Source: Psychrobacillus sp. INOP01
GTDB taxonomy: Bacteria > Bacillota > Bacilli > Bacillales_A > Planococcaceae
NCBI RefSeq assembly: GCF_018140925.1
Contig: NZ_CP073315.1
Coordinates: forward strand, 1,674,001-1,738,000
Length of the DNA: 64,000 nt
Reading direction: 5' to 3'
Shown here: in pieces, positions 50,572 to 59,515 of the stretch
How positions within the stretch are numbered: position 1 is the stretch's first letter
Layout: each line of letters starts with the position of its first letter
Translations under genes and position numbers: made by a program
Notes under the pieces: model-generated
What the model saw: only the letters and a program-made list of their open reading frames with translations
The model's database searches: none
Told to the model about the DNA's origin: nothing

Positions 50572-51864
50572 TTATAATTCCTGACGTAATGCTTGGATCA
50601 CATCAATTTTAGTAGCTTTGCGTGCTGGTCTCCAACCGGAGATCATTGCTACCCCAATACTAATAGTTGATGCTAAAGCCACTAGCTGCCAAGGGATTAA
50701 TGAAAATGTAATAGATAAGTCTTGAAGTCCATCCTCTCCTAATGCAGCCCCAACAACCATCGGCAGTAGCCAGTTAGCTAGGAAGCTCACTGCGTATGAA
50801 ATAATGACTGCAAGGACAGTCCCAATTATGCCAATCCACGCACTTTCCATTAAGAACAATCGTTGAATGAGTTTAGGGCTAGCTCCAATTGCTTTCATCA
50901 CCCCAATTTCACGAGTTCGTTCGGTTACAGCCATTGTCATTGTATTGAAGATACCAATAGATGATATTAGAATTGCAATAGTTCCAACAAATATTAATCC
51001 AATCTTAAAGGCCATAAAGAACACATCGATTTGCTCTAATTGCTCTGAGACAGAATAGACGTTATAGCCCATATCCTTTAATTCTTTAGTTACTGATTTC
51101 ACATGTTCTAAACTAGATGTATATATTTTTGTGGTTGTGTAAGTAAAGTTTTCCGGAATTTCTTCTGCATTTGCTTCATAAGCTCCTGTTAATTTCGGTA
51201 GCCATGATTTATCCATTAAAATACTTTGATCTACAATCCAGTCTCTTGCAGGGTTATCCGTTACACCTACTACTGTAAAATCCCATTGTTCTGGGAAAGC
51301 ATCATCCGACTCATATGGTTGTAAAGATAATGAAACTGTTTCGCCTATCATCGACTTTTCATAGCCCTTTGGAAAATCTGCCTCTTCTAAACCTTCTTCC
51401 ATCTTTGCACGTTCTGCGTCTGTCCATAAATTCTGTGCAAAGTGATAGCCTACTACTATTTCCGATTCATTTTGCGGTAAACGGCCTTCTGATAATTTTA
51501 GATTTGATTGTTCTTCCTCTTTCATATCAGTTAATAGCAAGTTTCCTTGTATCGAACGATCCTCGAATTGAAAATTTGTCATGACTTCCATGCTTGTTCT
51601 TTGGACGATTGCTCCAACATGTGGAACAGATTTTATTTCTTCCAGATTCAATTCTTCATCTTCATTCGGGTAAACTTCCACTTCCGTGATGGATTGATCT
51701 TGTAGGATTTCGTTGCGCATCGTATCTTGTATACCAAATCCAATGGAAGCTAGTACGATCAAAAATGCACAGCCCATTGTTGCGGCAAGCACTGTCATAA
51801 ATACGCGTAGTTTATTTTTCTTAATATGTTGGCGAACAAAGTCGATCTGATCTTTAAATAACAT
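50572..51864 (-). CDS. MacB/FtsX-type ABC transporter permease
   Basis: A 430-residue protein: one N-terminal transmembrane helix (~20-45, VFMTVLAATMGCAFLIVLAS), a long extracytoplasmic MacB core domain (~45-290) and three C-terminal helices with the FtsX motif ERTREIGVMKAIGASPKLIQ (~315-334). With the ATPase encoded just upstream it forms a type VII-like complex that moves or senses envelope substrates such as peptides rather than transporting across the cytosol. No HlyD-like partner is adjacent. Its ATG overlaps the ATPase gene's stop by one base. Confidence 0.88.
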   Translation of the reverse strand: MLFKDQIDFVRQHIKKNKLRVFMTVLAATMGCAFLIVLASIGFGIQDTMRNEILQDQSITEVEVYPNEDEELNLEEIKSVPHVGAIVQRTSMEVMTNFQFEDRSIQGNLLLTDMKEEEQSNLKLSEGRLPQNESEIVVGYHFAQNLWTDAERAKMEEGLEEADFPKGYEKSMIGETVSLSLQPYESDDAFPEQWDFTVVGVTDNPARDWIVDQSILMDKSWLPKLTGAYEANAEEIPENFTYTTTKIYTSSLEHVKSVTKELKDMGYNVYSVSEQLEQIDVFFMAFKIGLIFVGTIAILISSIGIFNTMTMAVTERTREIGVMKAIGASPKLIQRLFLMESAWIGIIGTVLAVIISYAVSFLANWLLPMVVGAALGEDGLQDLSITFSLIPWQLVALASTISIGVAMISGWRPARKATKIDVIQALRQEL

Positions 51865-52553
51865 TATAGAACATCCCCCTTCACTAATTCCCCGTCACGC
51901 ATTTTAAATGTTCTATGCGCAATACTCGCCACTTCCTCGTCGTGCGTAATCATCACAAACGTTACGCCTAGTGTTTGATTTAAATTTTGTATTAACAATA
52001 AAATATCCTGTTCGGTTTCGGAATCTAGACTCCCAGTCGGCTCATCTGCAAATAGTATAGGTGGGTTAGTAATTACAGCACGTGCAATACTTACACGCTG
52101 CTGCTGTCCACCAGATAATTCATTTGGATAATGGTCCCCAACCTCCGTTAGCCCTACCTTGTCCATCATTTGTTGAACACTTGCTTTTCTTTGTTTCGGT
52201 GATATACCCTTTAGTTTCAAAGGTAGCTCTACATTTTCAAAAGCTGTTAATCCAGGCATCAGTTGAAAGTTTTGAAAGATGAACCCAAAATTATTTAAGC
52301 GAAATGCTGCTCTTTCCGTTTCATTTAAATTAGCTGTTTCTTGTCCATTTACTGTAATCGAACCATGCTCGGGACTCATAAATCCTGCTATTGTATGAAG
52401 CAAAGTCGACTTGCCAGATCCACTTTTTCCTACAATTGCCACGATTTCCCCCTGTTTTACTTCGAACGATAAACCTTTTAAAACCGGCACTTTTTTCTCT
52501 TTTCCTTTTTTTCCTATTAGAAATGTATGATTCACATGATTAACTTGTATCAT
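51864..52553 (-). CDS. MacB/LolD-type ABC transporter ATPase
   Basis: A 229-residue ATPase: Walker [18 protein letters not shown] (~42-58), Q-loop [20 protein letters not shown], signature [14 protein letters not shown] (~143-156), Walker [14 protein letters not shown] and H-loop [11 protein letters not shown]. These are hallmarks of the MacB/LolD/SalX subfamily. It energises the adjacent permease. Confidence 0.92.
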   Translation of the reverse strand: MIQVNHVNHTFLIGKKGKEKKVPVLKGLSFEVKQGEIVAIVGKSGSGKSTLLHTIAGFMSPEHGSITVNGQETANLNETERAAFRLNNFGFIFQNFQLMPGLTAFENVELPLKLKGISPKQRKASVQQMMDKVGLTEVGDHYPNELSGGQQQRVSIARAVITNPPILFADEPTGSLDSETEQDILLLIQNLNQTLGVTFVMITHDEEVASIAHRTFKMRDGELVKGDVL

Positions 52554-52812
52554 TTATTTACCCTCCCGTTTCGCTACTTCACTAATTGTACCCACCAATT
52601 CTTAACATTCTAGAAGGATAAAAATGAAGAAATTCTTAAGATAGGTTGAAATGTGGACGGAGTCGTCTGATAGCCCTAACACCGTTCTTCAGCGACGAGC
52701 TTTGCGCGTCTTTATTAGCAAGATTGAAGCGAAACGAGGGGCTGGTATCCGGAACTGGACAATAAAATAAAAAATGCACGAAGTTTTCACTTCGTACACT
52801 CACATCACTTTT
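52554..52812 (-). terminator. Intergenic gap with terminator of the YhcG-like operon
   Basis: At 52766-52798, GTACGAAG and CTTCGTGC form a hairpin followed by T on the minus strand. At about 52650-52760 lies a GC-richer patch without an open frame, sharing GCGACGAGCTTTGCGC (52707-52722) with the patch at 50154 in opposite orientation. Confidence 0.55.
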
Positions 52813-53604
52813 TTACATTTTAATAGCTACCCTTTTCGTAATCTGGCGGATAACCCATAGAACTATAATTATTATTACTACTACCCCTAGTATTGATATA
52901 GGTAAACCAAAGTCATATGAGGAGAAACTTTCTGATACTGTAAGTCCTAATCCAATACTTAATAATGCATTCTCTATGAGGATTAAGACAATTGAAATTG
53001 CGATGAACACTATACCGATTATCACTCCAAAGCGATAAAAGGCACTTCCTATTAACCAACCTAGTAGATAGAACGTTAAGAGGTTTAAAGTAACGATGAA
53101 AATCGCTAACAACCAGTTACTTTGAGGATCAACATAAGGAGCTATAATAATAGATTGAATAATGTCAGTGACAATCCCATCGTCTTCCATGTTGACTCTT
53201 TCTCCAAAAGTAGTAGTAAATACAGTAGACATGTTAAATATTTTCAAAACGAATAATTCAATTCCAGAAACTATACTCGTTATCACTGGCAGGGTAATAG
53301 AAAGCCCGACAGAAGCAAGTGCCGCTCCTTTAAAGTAATCTTTTCTCGTTACTCCATTACTAACATAGTGAGGCAAAAAACCATATGATGAAATTATACC
53401 TACTACAAGCATGAATATATTAGAAGCTACAAATGTCGAGACAAAATACAATTCCATATCATTGTCACTGTTAATAGCTAGGACAATTTTTACTATATGA
53501 ATAGCGAACATTATTCCTAAGAAGCCGAATGCCCAAAATAGTTGAACCCAGAACAAATCTGTTGCTACCTTTGGAAAAATCGATGCTTTTTTCAACTTAA
53601 TCAT
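52813..53604 (-). CDS. ABC transporter membrane subunit
   Basis: A 263-residue protein with six predicted transmembrane helices and no recognisable enzyme motif (for example FLGIMFAIHIVKIVLAIN, then LTFYLLGWLIGSAFYRFGVI and a C-terminal ILGVVVIIIIVLWVIRQI). It is the membrane part of the complex with the ATPase upstream, overlapping its gene by 8 nt. The set GntR regulator, ATPase, membrane protein resembles B. subtilis yhcF-yhcG-yhcH/I and the ytr operon, which respond to cell-wall-active peptides. Confidence 0.75.
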   Translation of the reverse strand: MIKLKKASIFPKVATDLFWVQLFWAFGFLGIMFAIHIVKIVLAINSDNDMELYFVSTFVASNIFMLVVGIISSYGFLPHYVSNGVTRKDYFKGAALASVGLSITLPVITSIVSGIELFVLKIFNMSTVFTTTFGERVNMEDDGIVTDIIQSIIIAPYVDPQSNWLLAIFIVTLNLLTFYLLGWLIGSAFYRFGVIIGIVFIAISIVLILIENALLSIGLGLTVSESFSSYDFGLPISILGVVVIIIIVLWVIRQITKRVAIKM

Positions 53605-54469
53605 CCCCCTCTGTCAAATGTATAAACAGATCTTGAAGTGAAATAGGACCAACCTCGAGTCCCTTTTGCTGAGCCGCTTTTCGGTCACGATCATTCAGTT
53701 CTCCATATACCATAACGGACTTCGTATTTCCTAATTGTTGGGTATTTAACTGTTTCATCGGGCGTACAAATTCGTCTACAACCTCTGTCGCACCTGTAAT
53801 GGAGGAACCTTTTGTTATTAGTGACTCAAAATCCTCTTGCAAAACGATACTTCCTTTATGCAAAATGATTACATCATCGAACAAGTAATCCATTTCGGAA
53901 ACGAGATGTGTAGATAATATAATGATGCGCGGGTGGTTTGATTGGTCCTCTAACAATTCACGGTAAAATATATCTCTAGTCGGGGCATCCATCCCTAGGT
54001 AGGCCTCATCGAATATCGTAATCGGGGACCTGCTCGCTAGACCAATCGTTACATTTAGAGCAGACTGCATACCCTTTGAAAATTCTTTTATTGGTTTTTT
54101 TAACGGAAGTTTGAACTTTTGCACTAAATAGTCAGCGTATTTTGCATCAAACTTTGAACGGTATCTCGCTACATACTCTAGCGTTTCTTTTACGTTATCT
54201 GATTCATCTTTATAGTCTTTATTGAAGATGAAAGATACATATTGCATAACTTCTGCATTCTCGAATGGAGCTTCGCCACCAATTGTAACAGTTCCACTTG
54301 TTTGTTCCCTGAACGAAGCCAAGATAGACAGTAGAGATGTTTTTCCAGCACCATTCCTACCTAATAACCCGTAAACTTTTGGCTCATTTAGCATGAACGA
54401 AACATCCTTTAAAGCAGGGTAGGAACCATAAGTTAAGCTTAAATTGTTTACTGAAACATTTAAAGTCAT
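53597..54469 (-). CDS. ABC transporter ATPase (YhcG/YtrB-like)
   Basis: A 290-residue ATPase: Walker A GRNGAGKTSLLSILASF (~37-53), signature FSKGMQSALNV (~138, a K variant as in YtrB/YhcG), Walker B ITIFDEAYLGMDAPTRDIFY and H-loop IILSTHLVSEMDYLF. The last ~80 residues are an extra regulatory part. Start overlaps the gntR stop by 4 nt (ATGA). Confidence 0.88.
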   Translation of the reverse strand: MTLNVSVNNLSLTYGSYPALKDVSFMLNEPKVYGLLGRNGAGKTSLLSILASFREQTSGTVTIGGEAPFENAEVMQYVSFIFNKDYKDESDNVKETLEYVARYRSKFDAKYADYLVQKFKLPLKKPIKEFSKGMQSALNVTIGLASRSPITIFDEAYLGMDAPTRDIFYRELLEDQSNHPRIIILSTHLVSEMDYLFDDVIILHKGSIVLQEDFESLITKGSSITGATEVVDEFVRPMKQLNTQQLGNTKSVMVYGELNDRDRKAAQQKGLEVGPISLQDLFIHLTEGDD

Positions 54470-54843
54470 TTAGAATCACTCCTTTTCACTTTGCTTAACA
54501 GCTGGATAATTTCGTTTTCGGTTATACCTAATTTCTCAGCTTCTCTCACTAGACCCACTATATAATCATCTACGAATGCGTCTTTCCGTTTTTGGACGAG
54601 CATTCCTTTAGCCCCTTCTGCTACAAACATCCCTATCCCCCGCTTTTTAAATAGTATTCCTTCTTCTACTAATTGATTGACCCCTTTTGATACGGTTGCA
54701 TGATTTATCTTGTAGAAGCTAACCAATTGATTCGTAGAAGGTGCCTGCTCTCCTTCTTTTAATTGATCGTTTACAATTTGATCTTCAATTTTTTCCCGTA
54801 TTTGCAAATAGATCGGTTTATCATGGTCGAAAAGTGTGCTCAC
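54466..54843 (-). CDS. GntR-family regulator, YtrA subfamily
   Basis: A 125-residue protein with a GntR winged helix (PIYLQIREKIEDQIVNDQLK; PSTNQLVSFYKINHATVSKG; VEEGILFKKRGIGMFVAEGA) and only a ~45-residue C-terminal helical dimerisation tail, which marks the YtrA subfamily. GTG 54843 is preferred (GGGAAGAGG 8 nt upstream). These repressors usually control their own operon with an ABC transporter, and a 30-bp operator lies at the promoter. Confidence 0.88.
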   Translation of the reverse strand: MSTLFDHDKPIYLQIREKIEDQIVNDQLKEGEQAPSTNQLVSFYKINHATVSKGVNQLVEEGILFKKRGIGMFVAEGAKGMLVQKRKDAFVDDYIVGLVREAEKLGITENEIIQLLSKVKRSDSK

Positions 54844-54870
54844 TACAAAAACCTCTTCCCTTACCACTTA

Positions 54871-54923
54871 TATGGTTATATACTTGTGTGTATAACCATA
54901 ACAGCTAGAGTAATTTTCGTCAA
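54871..54923 (-). promoter_or_regulatory. YtrA-type operator and promoter
   Basis: TATGGTTATA and TATAACCATA form a perfect 10-10-10 inverted repeat (54871-54900). It overlaps the -10 TATGGT (54900-54895), 17 nt from TTGACG (54923-54918), on the minus strand. Autorepression by the GntR protein is inferred. Confidence 0.75.
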
Positions 54924-54956
54924 GCAGGAGCTTTATCGTTAAAATTTATAAAAGGC

Positions 54957-54981
54957 AAACTTTCTTACAGCTAACCCCGTC
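54957..54981 (+). promoter_or_regulatory. ECF-type autoregulatory promoter of sigV
   Basis: AAAC (54957-54960) followed after 17 nt by CGTC (54978-54981) fits the AAAC-N16/17-CGTC pattern of the SigV/SigX/SigW group, 53 nt before the sigV start. This implies positive autoregulation. Confidence 0.65.
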
Positions 54982-55034
54982 TAATATTTAATACGTTCGA
55001 ACGTTATAGTTATAAAAAGGAGCACACCCCTGTC

Positions 55035-55532
55035 ATGACAAAATCAGAAAAGTTTCAACTAGTGGAAAACTATATAATTGAAAATCAAAATGCCCATTAT
55101 CGGCTTGCCTTTAGCTATGTTAAAAATAAGGAATCGGCTCTTGATATTATTCAGGACAGTATTATGAAAGCTTTAAAATCTATTGATTCACTTGAGCAAA
55201 CCGGGTATTTAAAAACATGGTTTTACCGCATTTTAATAAATACGTCCATAGATTTTATTCATAAAAACAAACGAATAGTTGTAGTGGAGGATGAAGTTTT
55301 AGATTTTCATTTACCCTCCAGCGAAATGGAAGTACCAGATATCGACCTGTACGAAGCAATCGATAATTTAGCACCCGAACAGAAAACCCTAATTATTCTT
55401 CGTTTTTTTGAGGATATAAAAATAGAGGATATTGCAAAGATGCTTGGTGTAAACCAAAACACAATCAAAACAAGATTATATGCGACTTTAAGAAAATTAC
55501 GCACCAATATGGAAGAGAAGGTGAAAGTATGA
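55035..55532 (+). CDS. sigV: ECF sigma factor SigV
   Basis: A 165-residue extracytoplasmic-function sigma factor. Region 2 includes AFSYVKNKESALDIIQDSIMKALKSID and YLKTWFYRILINTSIDFI; region 4 has LAPEQKTLIILRFFEDIKIEDIA and QNTIKTRLYATLRKLR, the promoter-recognition helix-turn-helix. The next gene encodes an RsiV-like anti-sigma factor and overlaps by 4 nt (ATGA), which identifies this as SigV. In B. subtilis SigV is released when RsiV binds lysozyme. Confidence 0.92.
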   Translation: MTKSEKFQLVENYIIENQNAHYRLAFSYVKNKESALDIIQDSIMKALKSIDSLEQTGYLKTWFYRILINTSIDFIHKNKRIVVVEDEVLDFHLPSSEMEVPDIDLYEAIDNLAPEQKTLIILRFFEDIKIEDIAKMLGVNQNTIKTRLYATLRKLRTNMEEKVKV

Positions 55533-56413
55533 GTAAATTAAATGATTCTAAAAAACAATATAATGATATTGAAATACCGACAGAGCTGAAGCAAGTAGTA
55601 AGTAAATCCGTTCAAACTGTTAAAAGAGAACAATTGAAAAAAAAGCCCTCTTTCAAAAAGTTTGGACTTGGAGTTGCTGCAGCCGCTGCAATCTTTGTAG
55701 CAGGTGTTAATGTGAATCCCACCCTTGCACAATCTCTTTCCACAGTTCCTATTCTTGGATCCATCATTCAAGTCGTTTCGATACAAGAAATAACTATAGA
55801 AGAGGACACATATAACGCAGACTTGAAAACACCAAATGTAACCGGATTGACTAATAAAGAATTAGAAAATAGCCTAAATGAAAAATATATTGCAGAAAAC
55901 AAAGAACTTTATGAAGGATTCCAAAAAGAAATGGAGGCTTTGAAGGAAGTTGGCGGTGGTCATCTTGGTGTCGCATCTACGTATGAAGTAGTGACGGATA
56001 CAGATGAGATTCTCTCGATTAGCCGCTACGCAGTGAACATAGTAGGTTCTTCATCTACTACTATGAGAACAGATACGATTGATAAAAAAAATGAAGTTTT
56101 AATAACATTACCTAGTCTATTTAAAGACGACAAAGGATACATCGAGACAATCTCCACGTATATTAAGGGGGAAATGAAAAAAGAGATGGCTGCTGATGAA
56201 ATGAACATGTACTGGATTGCCGGTGAAGAAGAAGTTTTTGATGGTTTTGATACCATTCGACCAGACCAAACATTCTCTATTACTTCAGATCATAAGCTAA
56301 CCATTTCCTTCGATAAATATGAAGTGGCGCCAGGTAGTATGGGCGTTATTACATTTGAAATACCAACGGATGTTATAAAGGAAGAGCTAATTAGTGATTA
56401 TTATATTAAGTGA
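55529..56413 (+). CDS. rsiV: Anti-sigma factor RsiV (lysozyme sensor)
   Basis: A 294-residue membrane protein. The N-terminal ~45 residues bind SigV; one transmembrane helix follows (~48-66, LGVAAAAAIFVAGVNVNP), then an extracellular DUF3298 domain. Matches to B. subtilis RsiV are clear: AQSLSTVPILGSIIQVV, TGLTNKELENSLNEKYIAEN, YEVVTDTDEILSISRY, TIDKKNEVLITLPSLFKD and SFDKYEVAPGSMGVITFEIP. It holds SigV until lysozyme binding triggers cleavage. No oatA follows here, unlike the B. subtilis operon; the next gene is on the opposite strand. Confidence 0.93.
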   Translation: MSKLNDSKKQYNDIEIPTELKQVVSKSVQTVKREQLKKKPSFKKFGLGVAAAAAIFVAGVNVNPTLAQSLSTVPILGSIIQVVSIQEITIEEDTYNADLKTPNVTGLTNKELENSLNEKYIAENKELYEGFQKEMEALKEVGGGHLGVASTYEVVTDTDEILSISRYAVNIVGSSSTTMRTDTIDKKNEVLITLPSLFKDDKGYIETISTYIKGEMKKEMAADEMNMYWIAGEEEVFDGFDTIRPDQTFSITSDHKLTISFDKYEVAPGSMGVITFEIPTDVIKEELISDYYIK

Positions 56414-56514
56414 TTCTAATGATATTCGACCGATTATCATTGATATTCAACCGGTTACTGGTTACTAGCTTATCCAACCAATAATCGGACTTATTTTTCT
56501 AAAACAACACTCAC

Positions 56515-56558
56515 AAAAAAACGCTCCTTCTCACAAATTTGTGAAAAGGAGCAGTTTT
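56515..56558. terminator. Terminator between rsiV and the PCYCGC gene
   Basis: AAAAACGCTCCTT and AAGGAGCAGTTTTT pair around CTCACAAATTTGTGA, with T-runs on both strands. Confidence 0.85.
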
Positions 56559-56561
56559 TAT

Positions 56562-57053
56562 TTATGAAGGCATCGGTGTTTTGGTTGGTGCCGCATAACC
56601 TTCTTTATATGTTTCATCAATGGTATTGCGAATTTCTACTAATGACTTTCCTTCTTGGATCATTTGGATGGATGTGATAGCCGTTTCTAGACAGGCTGCA
56701 CAACGAGTTCCATGATCATCCCAAACGACTTCCCCATTTTCTTTTATTTCATGGACGAAGCAGTTGAAATTACTTTCGTGACCTGCACTATCTCCGCAGC
56801 CACAATAGCAAGGCATCCACTTTAGTACATCATTTGCCTTTGCAGCGGCTTGATAGACAAGCTTCATGTCCTCGGACTGTGTTTCTAAGAAAGCTGGCAA
56901 AACATCTGTTGATGCTGTTGTTTCTTGCAAATCACCATTTTCTAAATGACCTACGTGATCCTCGTGCTCTTCATGATTTTCTTTCTCATTTTCCTTACCA
57001 CATGCCGATAGCACTAATATACAGCTGAATAGAATAAATAATATTTTTTTCAT
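56562..57053 (-). CDS. PCYCGC-motif lipoprotein
   Basis: A 163-residue lipoprotein: signal peptide and lipobox LSAC (Cys ~18), a His/Glu-rich linker (HEEHEDHVGHLENGD), then the diagnostic PCYCGCGDSAGHESNFNCFV (~81-100) and RCAACLETA, giving seven cysteines after the lipobox. The family is named for this motif and is thought to bind metal or a redox cofactor; function is unproven. It begins 9 nt after fumC ends, so it is probably co-transcribed with it. Confidence 0.85.
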   Translation of the reverse strand: MKKILFILFSCILVLSACGKENEKENHEEHEDHVGHLENGDLQETTASTDVLPAFLETQSEDMKLVYQAAAKANDVLKWMPCYCGCGDSAGHESNFNCFVHEIKENGEVVWDDHGTRCAACLETAITSIQMIQEGKSLVEIRNTIDETYKEGYAAPTKTPMPS

Positions 57054-57062
57054 AATTACCTC

Positions 57063-58439
57063 TTAAATCATATTTTCTGGTCGGACAATTTCATCGAATT
57101 TATCAGCAGTCAGAAGATCTAATTCGATTGCCGCCTCTTTTAATGTTGTACCGTTTTTATGGGCATGTTTTGCGATTTTAGCAGCATTTTCATATCCGAT
57201 GTATGGATTTAATGCAGTAACAAGCATTAGTGAGTTATCTACGTGATGCTTAATCGTATCAAGGTTAGGTTCAATTCCAACCGCACAATTATTATTGAAG
57301 CTTAAAATTGCATCACTTAATAATCCAACTGATTGTAAGAAATTGTGAATAATAACTGGTTTAAATACGTTCAATTGATAATTCCCTTGGCTTGCTGCAA
57401 AGCTGATGGTTGTGTCATTACCCATTACTTGTGCAACAACCATTGTCATCGCTTCACTTTGGGTTGGATTTACTTTACCTGGCATAATGGAGCTTCCTGG
57501 TTCATTTTCTGGTATTGAGATTTCACCAATTCCCGAACGTGGACCACTTGCTAGTAAGCGAACATCATTCGCAATTTTCATCAAGTCAGCTGCTAATGCT
57601 TTTACTGCCCCGTGGACATAAACAACATCATCATAGCTTGTTAAAGAATGGAATTTGTTTTTTGCAGATGTAAATTCGATTCCTAGTGCTTTAGAAATTT
57701 CTGCTGCCACTTGGTCCCCAAATCCTTTTGGTGCATTTAACCCTGTACCAACAGCTGTTCCACCAATTGCAAGCTCCTTCATATCTTCTATGCTTTGTGT
57801 AATCATTTTTGCAGATTTTTCTAGCATTCTATGCCAGCCACTAAACTCTTGTCCAAGTGAAAGAGGTGTTGCATCCTGTAAATGTGTACGACCTATTTTG
57901 ACAATATCCATAAATTTCTCGGATTTTTTGCCGAGTGTTTCCTTCAATACATCAATTGCTGGTAGTAGTTGGTTCTCTACTGCAAGTACTCCTGCGATAT
58001 GAAGGGCTGTGGGGAAAGTGTCATTCGAGCTTTGTGATTTATTTACATCGTCATTAGGGTGAAGACGCTCTTCGCTTCCCTTTTCCTCGAGTAACTGATT
58101 TCCTCTATAAGCAATAACTTCATTTACATTCATATTAGATTGAGTACCACTACCTGTTTGCCAAACAACTAACGGAAAATGCGCATCTAGTTTTCCAGCT
58201 AGTATTTCATCTGCTGCCTCTGAGATAGCATCTTTTTTCGCTTCTGATAGATTTCCTAGTGAATGGCTAACGATTGCTGCAGATTTTTTTAAAAGGGCCA
58301 AACCATGAACTACCCCAATTGGCATCTTTTCCGTACCAATTTTAAAGTTTTGTTTGGATCTTTGAGTTTGTGCTCCCCAAAGACTATTTTCTGGAACTTT
58401 AATTTCCCCCATAGAGTCGTGCTCAATACGATAAGACAT
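57063..58439 (-). CDS. fumC: Class II fumarate hydratase
   Basis: A 458-residue tetrameric enzyme converting fumarate to malate in the TCA cycle. It has [30 protein letters not shown] (~95-109), [20 protein letters not shown] with the active-site histidine (~180-199) and the family signature [15 protein letters not shown] (~313-327) with the flexible catalytic serine loop. ATG 58439 follows AAAAGGAGCGAGG; the longer reading frame overlaps the upstream gene and is unlikely. The HD-GYP gene ends 14 nt upstream. Confidence 0.96.
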   Translation of the reverse strand: MSYRIEHDSMGEIKVPENSLWGAQTQRSKQNFKIGTEKMPIGVVHGLALLKKSAAIVSHSLGNLSEAKKDAISEAADEILAGKLDAHFPLVVWQTGSGTQSNMNVNEVIAYRGNQLLEEKGSEERLHPNDDVNKSQSSNDTFPTALHIAGVLAVENQLLPAIDVLKETLGKKSEKFMDIVKIGRTHLQDATPLSLGQEFSGWHRMLEKSAKMITQSIEDMKELAIGGTAVGTGLNAPKGFGDQVAAEISKALGIEFTSAKNKFHSLTSYDDVVYVHGAVKALAADLMKIANDVRLLASGPRSGIGEISIPENEPGSSIMPGKVNPTQSEAMTMVVAQVMGNDTTISFAASQGNYQLNVFKPVIIHNFLQSVGLLSDAILSFNNNCAVGIEPNLDTIKHHVDNSLMLVTALNPYIGYENAAKIAKHAHKNGTTLKEAAIELDLLTADKFDEIVRPENMI

Positions 58440-58453
58440 TAACCTCGCTCCTT

Positions 58454-59389
58454 TTAAATCCATTTATTTTGTTTCTCTTCTAGCATGGCCAAAAATTCAT
58501 CCACTACCTCCGGGTGAAATTGAGTGCCTTTTCCATCTTTCATCTCTTGAATGGCCTCCTCAATTGTCATCGCCTTACGGTAGACTCGATTCGTAGTCAT
58601 TGCATCGAACGCATCCACTACTGAGACAATTGAAGCTTCTATAGAAATTTCATTTCCATTTAAGCCATAAGGATATCCTTTTCCATCATACCTTTCATGA
58701 TGTTCTTCTACAATAAAAGCGGCTTTGCGTATTCGTTCTATTTCATGATTACGCATCATCTCTGCACCTAAAGTTGTATGCATTTTAATGACTTTCCATT
58801 CATCGTCAGTTAGTTTACCCGTTTTGTTCAATATTTCTATAGGTATTGCTAGTTTACCGATATCATGAAAATAAGAACCCATCGAAAGAATAGCAACTCC
58901 TTGACCACCTGGTCTCATTCTTTTCCATAATTCTATAGAATAATCACGGATTCGCGAGCAATGATGATAAGTATACCCGTCCACTTCTTGAATTCGCTTA
59001 GAATCTCGTTGAATTATCTCACGCTCTAAAAAGTTTTCCTCAAATTTCGAAGAAGTCATTTCAAATAAAATCTCCACGTGAGATTCTGTATTACAAGTGA
59101 TGATCCCACTGCACTCATTTACATCAATTACATCACCTCGATGCAGTGTCAACTTTTGGCCATCCGAATCTATTTCTAAGACACCATTTAAAATAGTATA
59201 ACGCTCCACAAAATCAGCAGAATTAATTGAGTTATAATAGACCCAAGTAGTTGTATTAGGAAACAATGTGTATAAAGAGTAAGAAATATTTTCTGCACTT
59301 CCAAGGTATGTAGTAACTGATTGATCTGTAAATACTCTTGGTAGATATGCTTTCATACGTATATCCTTTATCTGTTCAACTGTTAGCAT
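58454..59389 (-). CDS. Cupin-like sensor fused to an HD-GYP phosphodiesterase
   Basis: A 311-residue protein. Residues ~40-115 look like a cupin ([20 protein letters not shown], then [12 protein letters not shown]), a fold that often binds a ligand. Residues ~130-300 are an HD-GYP domain: [16 protein letters not shown] (~172-187), [32 protein letters not shown] (~228-247, with HHE and GYP motifs) and [20 protein letters not shown]. The metal ligands appear complete, so hydrolysis of cyclic di-GMP or a related nucleotide is likely. It precedes fumC by 14 nt on the same strand. Confidence 0.85.
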   Translation of the reverse strand: MLTVEQIKDIRMKAYLPRVFTDQSVTTYLGSAENISYSLYTLFPNTTTWVYYNSINSADFVERYTILNGVLEIDSDGQKLTLHRGDVIDVNECSGIITCNTESHVEILFEMTSSKFEENFLEREIIQRDSKRIQEVDGYTYHHCSRIRDYSIELWKRMRPGGQGVAILSMGSYFHDIGKLAIPIEILNKTGKLTDDEWKVIKMHTTLGAEMMRNHEIERIRKAAFIVEEHHERYDGKGYPYGLNGNEISIEASIVSVVDAFDAMTTNRVYRKAMTIEEAIQEMKDGKGTQFHPEVVDEFLAMLEEKQNKWI

Positions 59390-59471
59390 ATTTCATCCCC
59401 CATACCTATGACAACATTCAGCTTTATTTGCTTTTATTATACAATTCAATTAACTTAAATGAAACATAATA

Positions 59472-59506
59472 AAAAGAACCTATGAACATTTTCATAGGTT
59501 TTTTGC
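59472..59506 (-). terminator. Terminator after floT
   Basis: AACCTATGAAAATGTTCATAGGTT hairpin with T-runs, 10 nt past the floT stop on the minus strand. Confidence 0.85.
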
Positions 59507-59515
59507 CTTATAACA

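Noticed and set aside
52640-52760. GC-rich gap considered as a phage or transposon remnant gene
   Set aside because: No frame longer than a few dozen codons and no similarity to mobile-element proteins.
56420-56490. Near-direct repeat GATATTCGACCG / GATATTCAACCG after rsiV considered as an operator
   Set aside because: Lies after the stop codon with no promoter nearby; probably a chance duplication or part of a weak hairpin with ATAATCGG.
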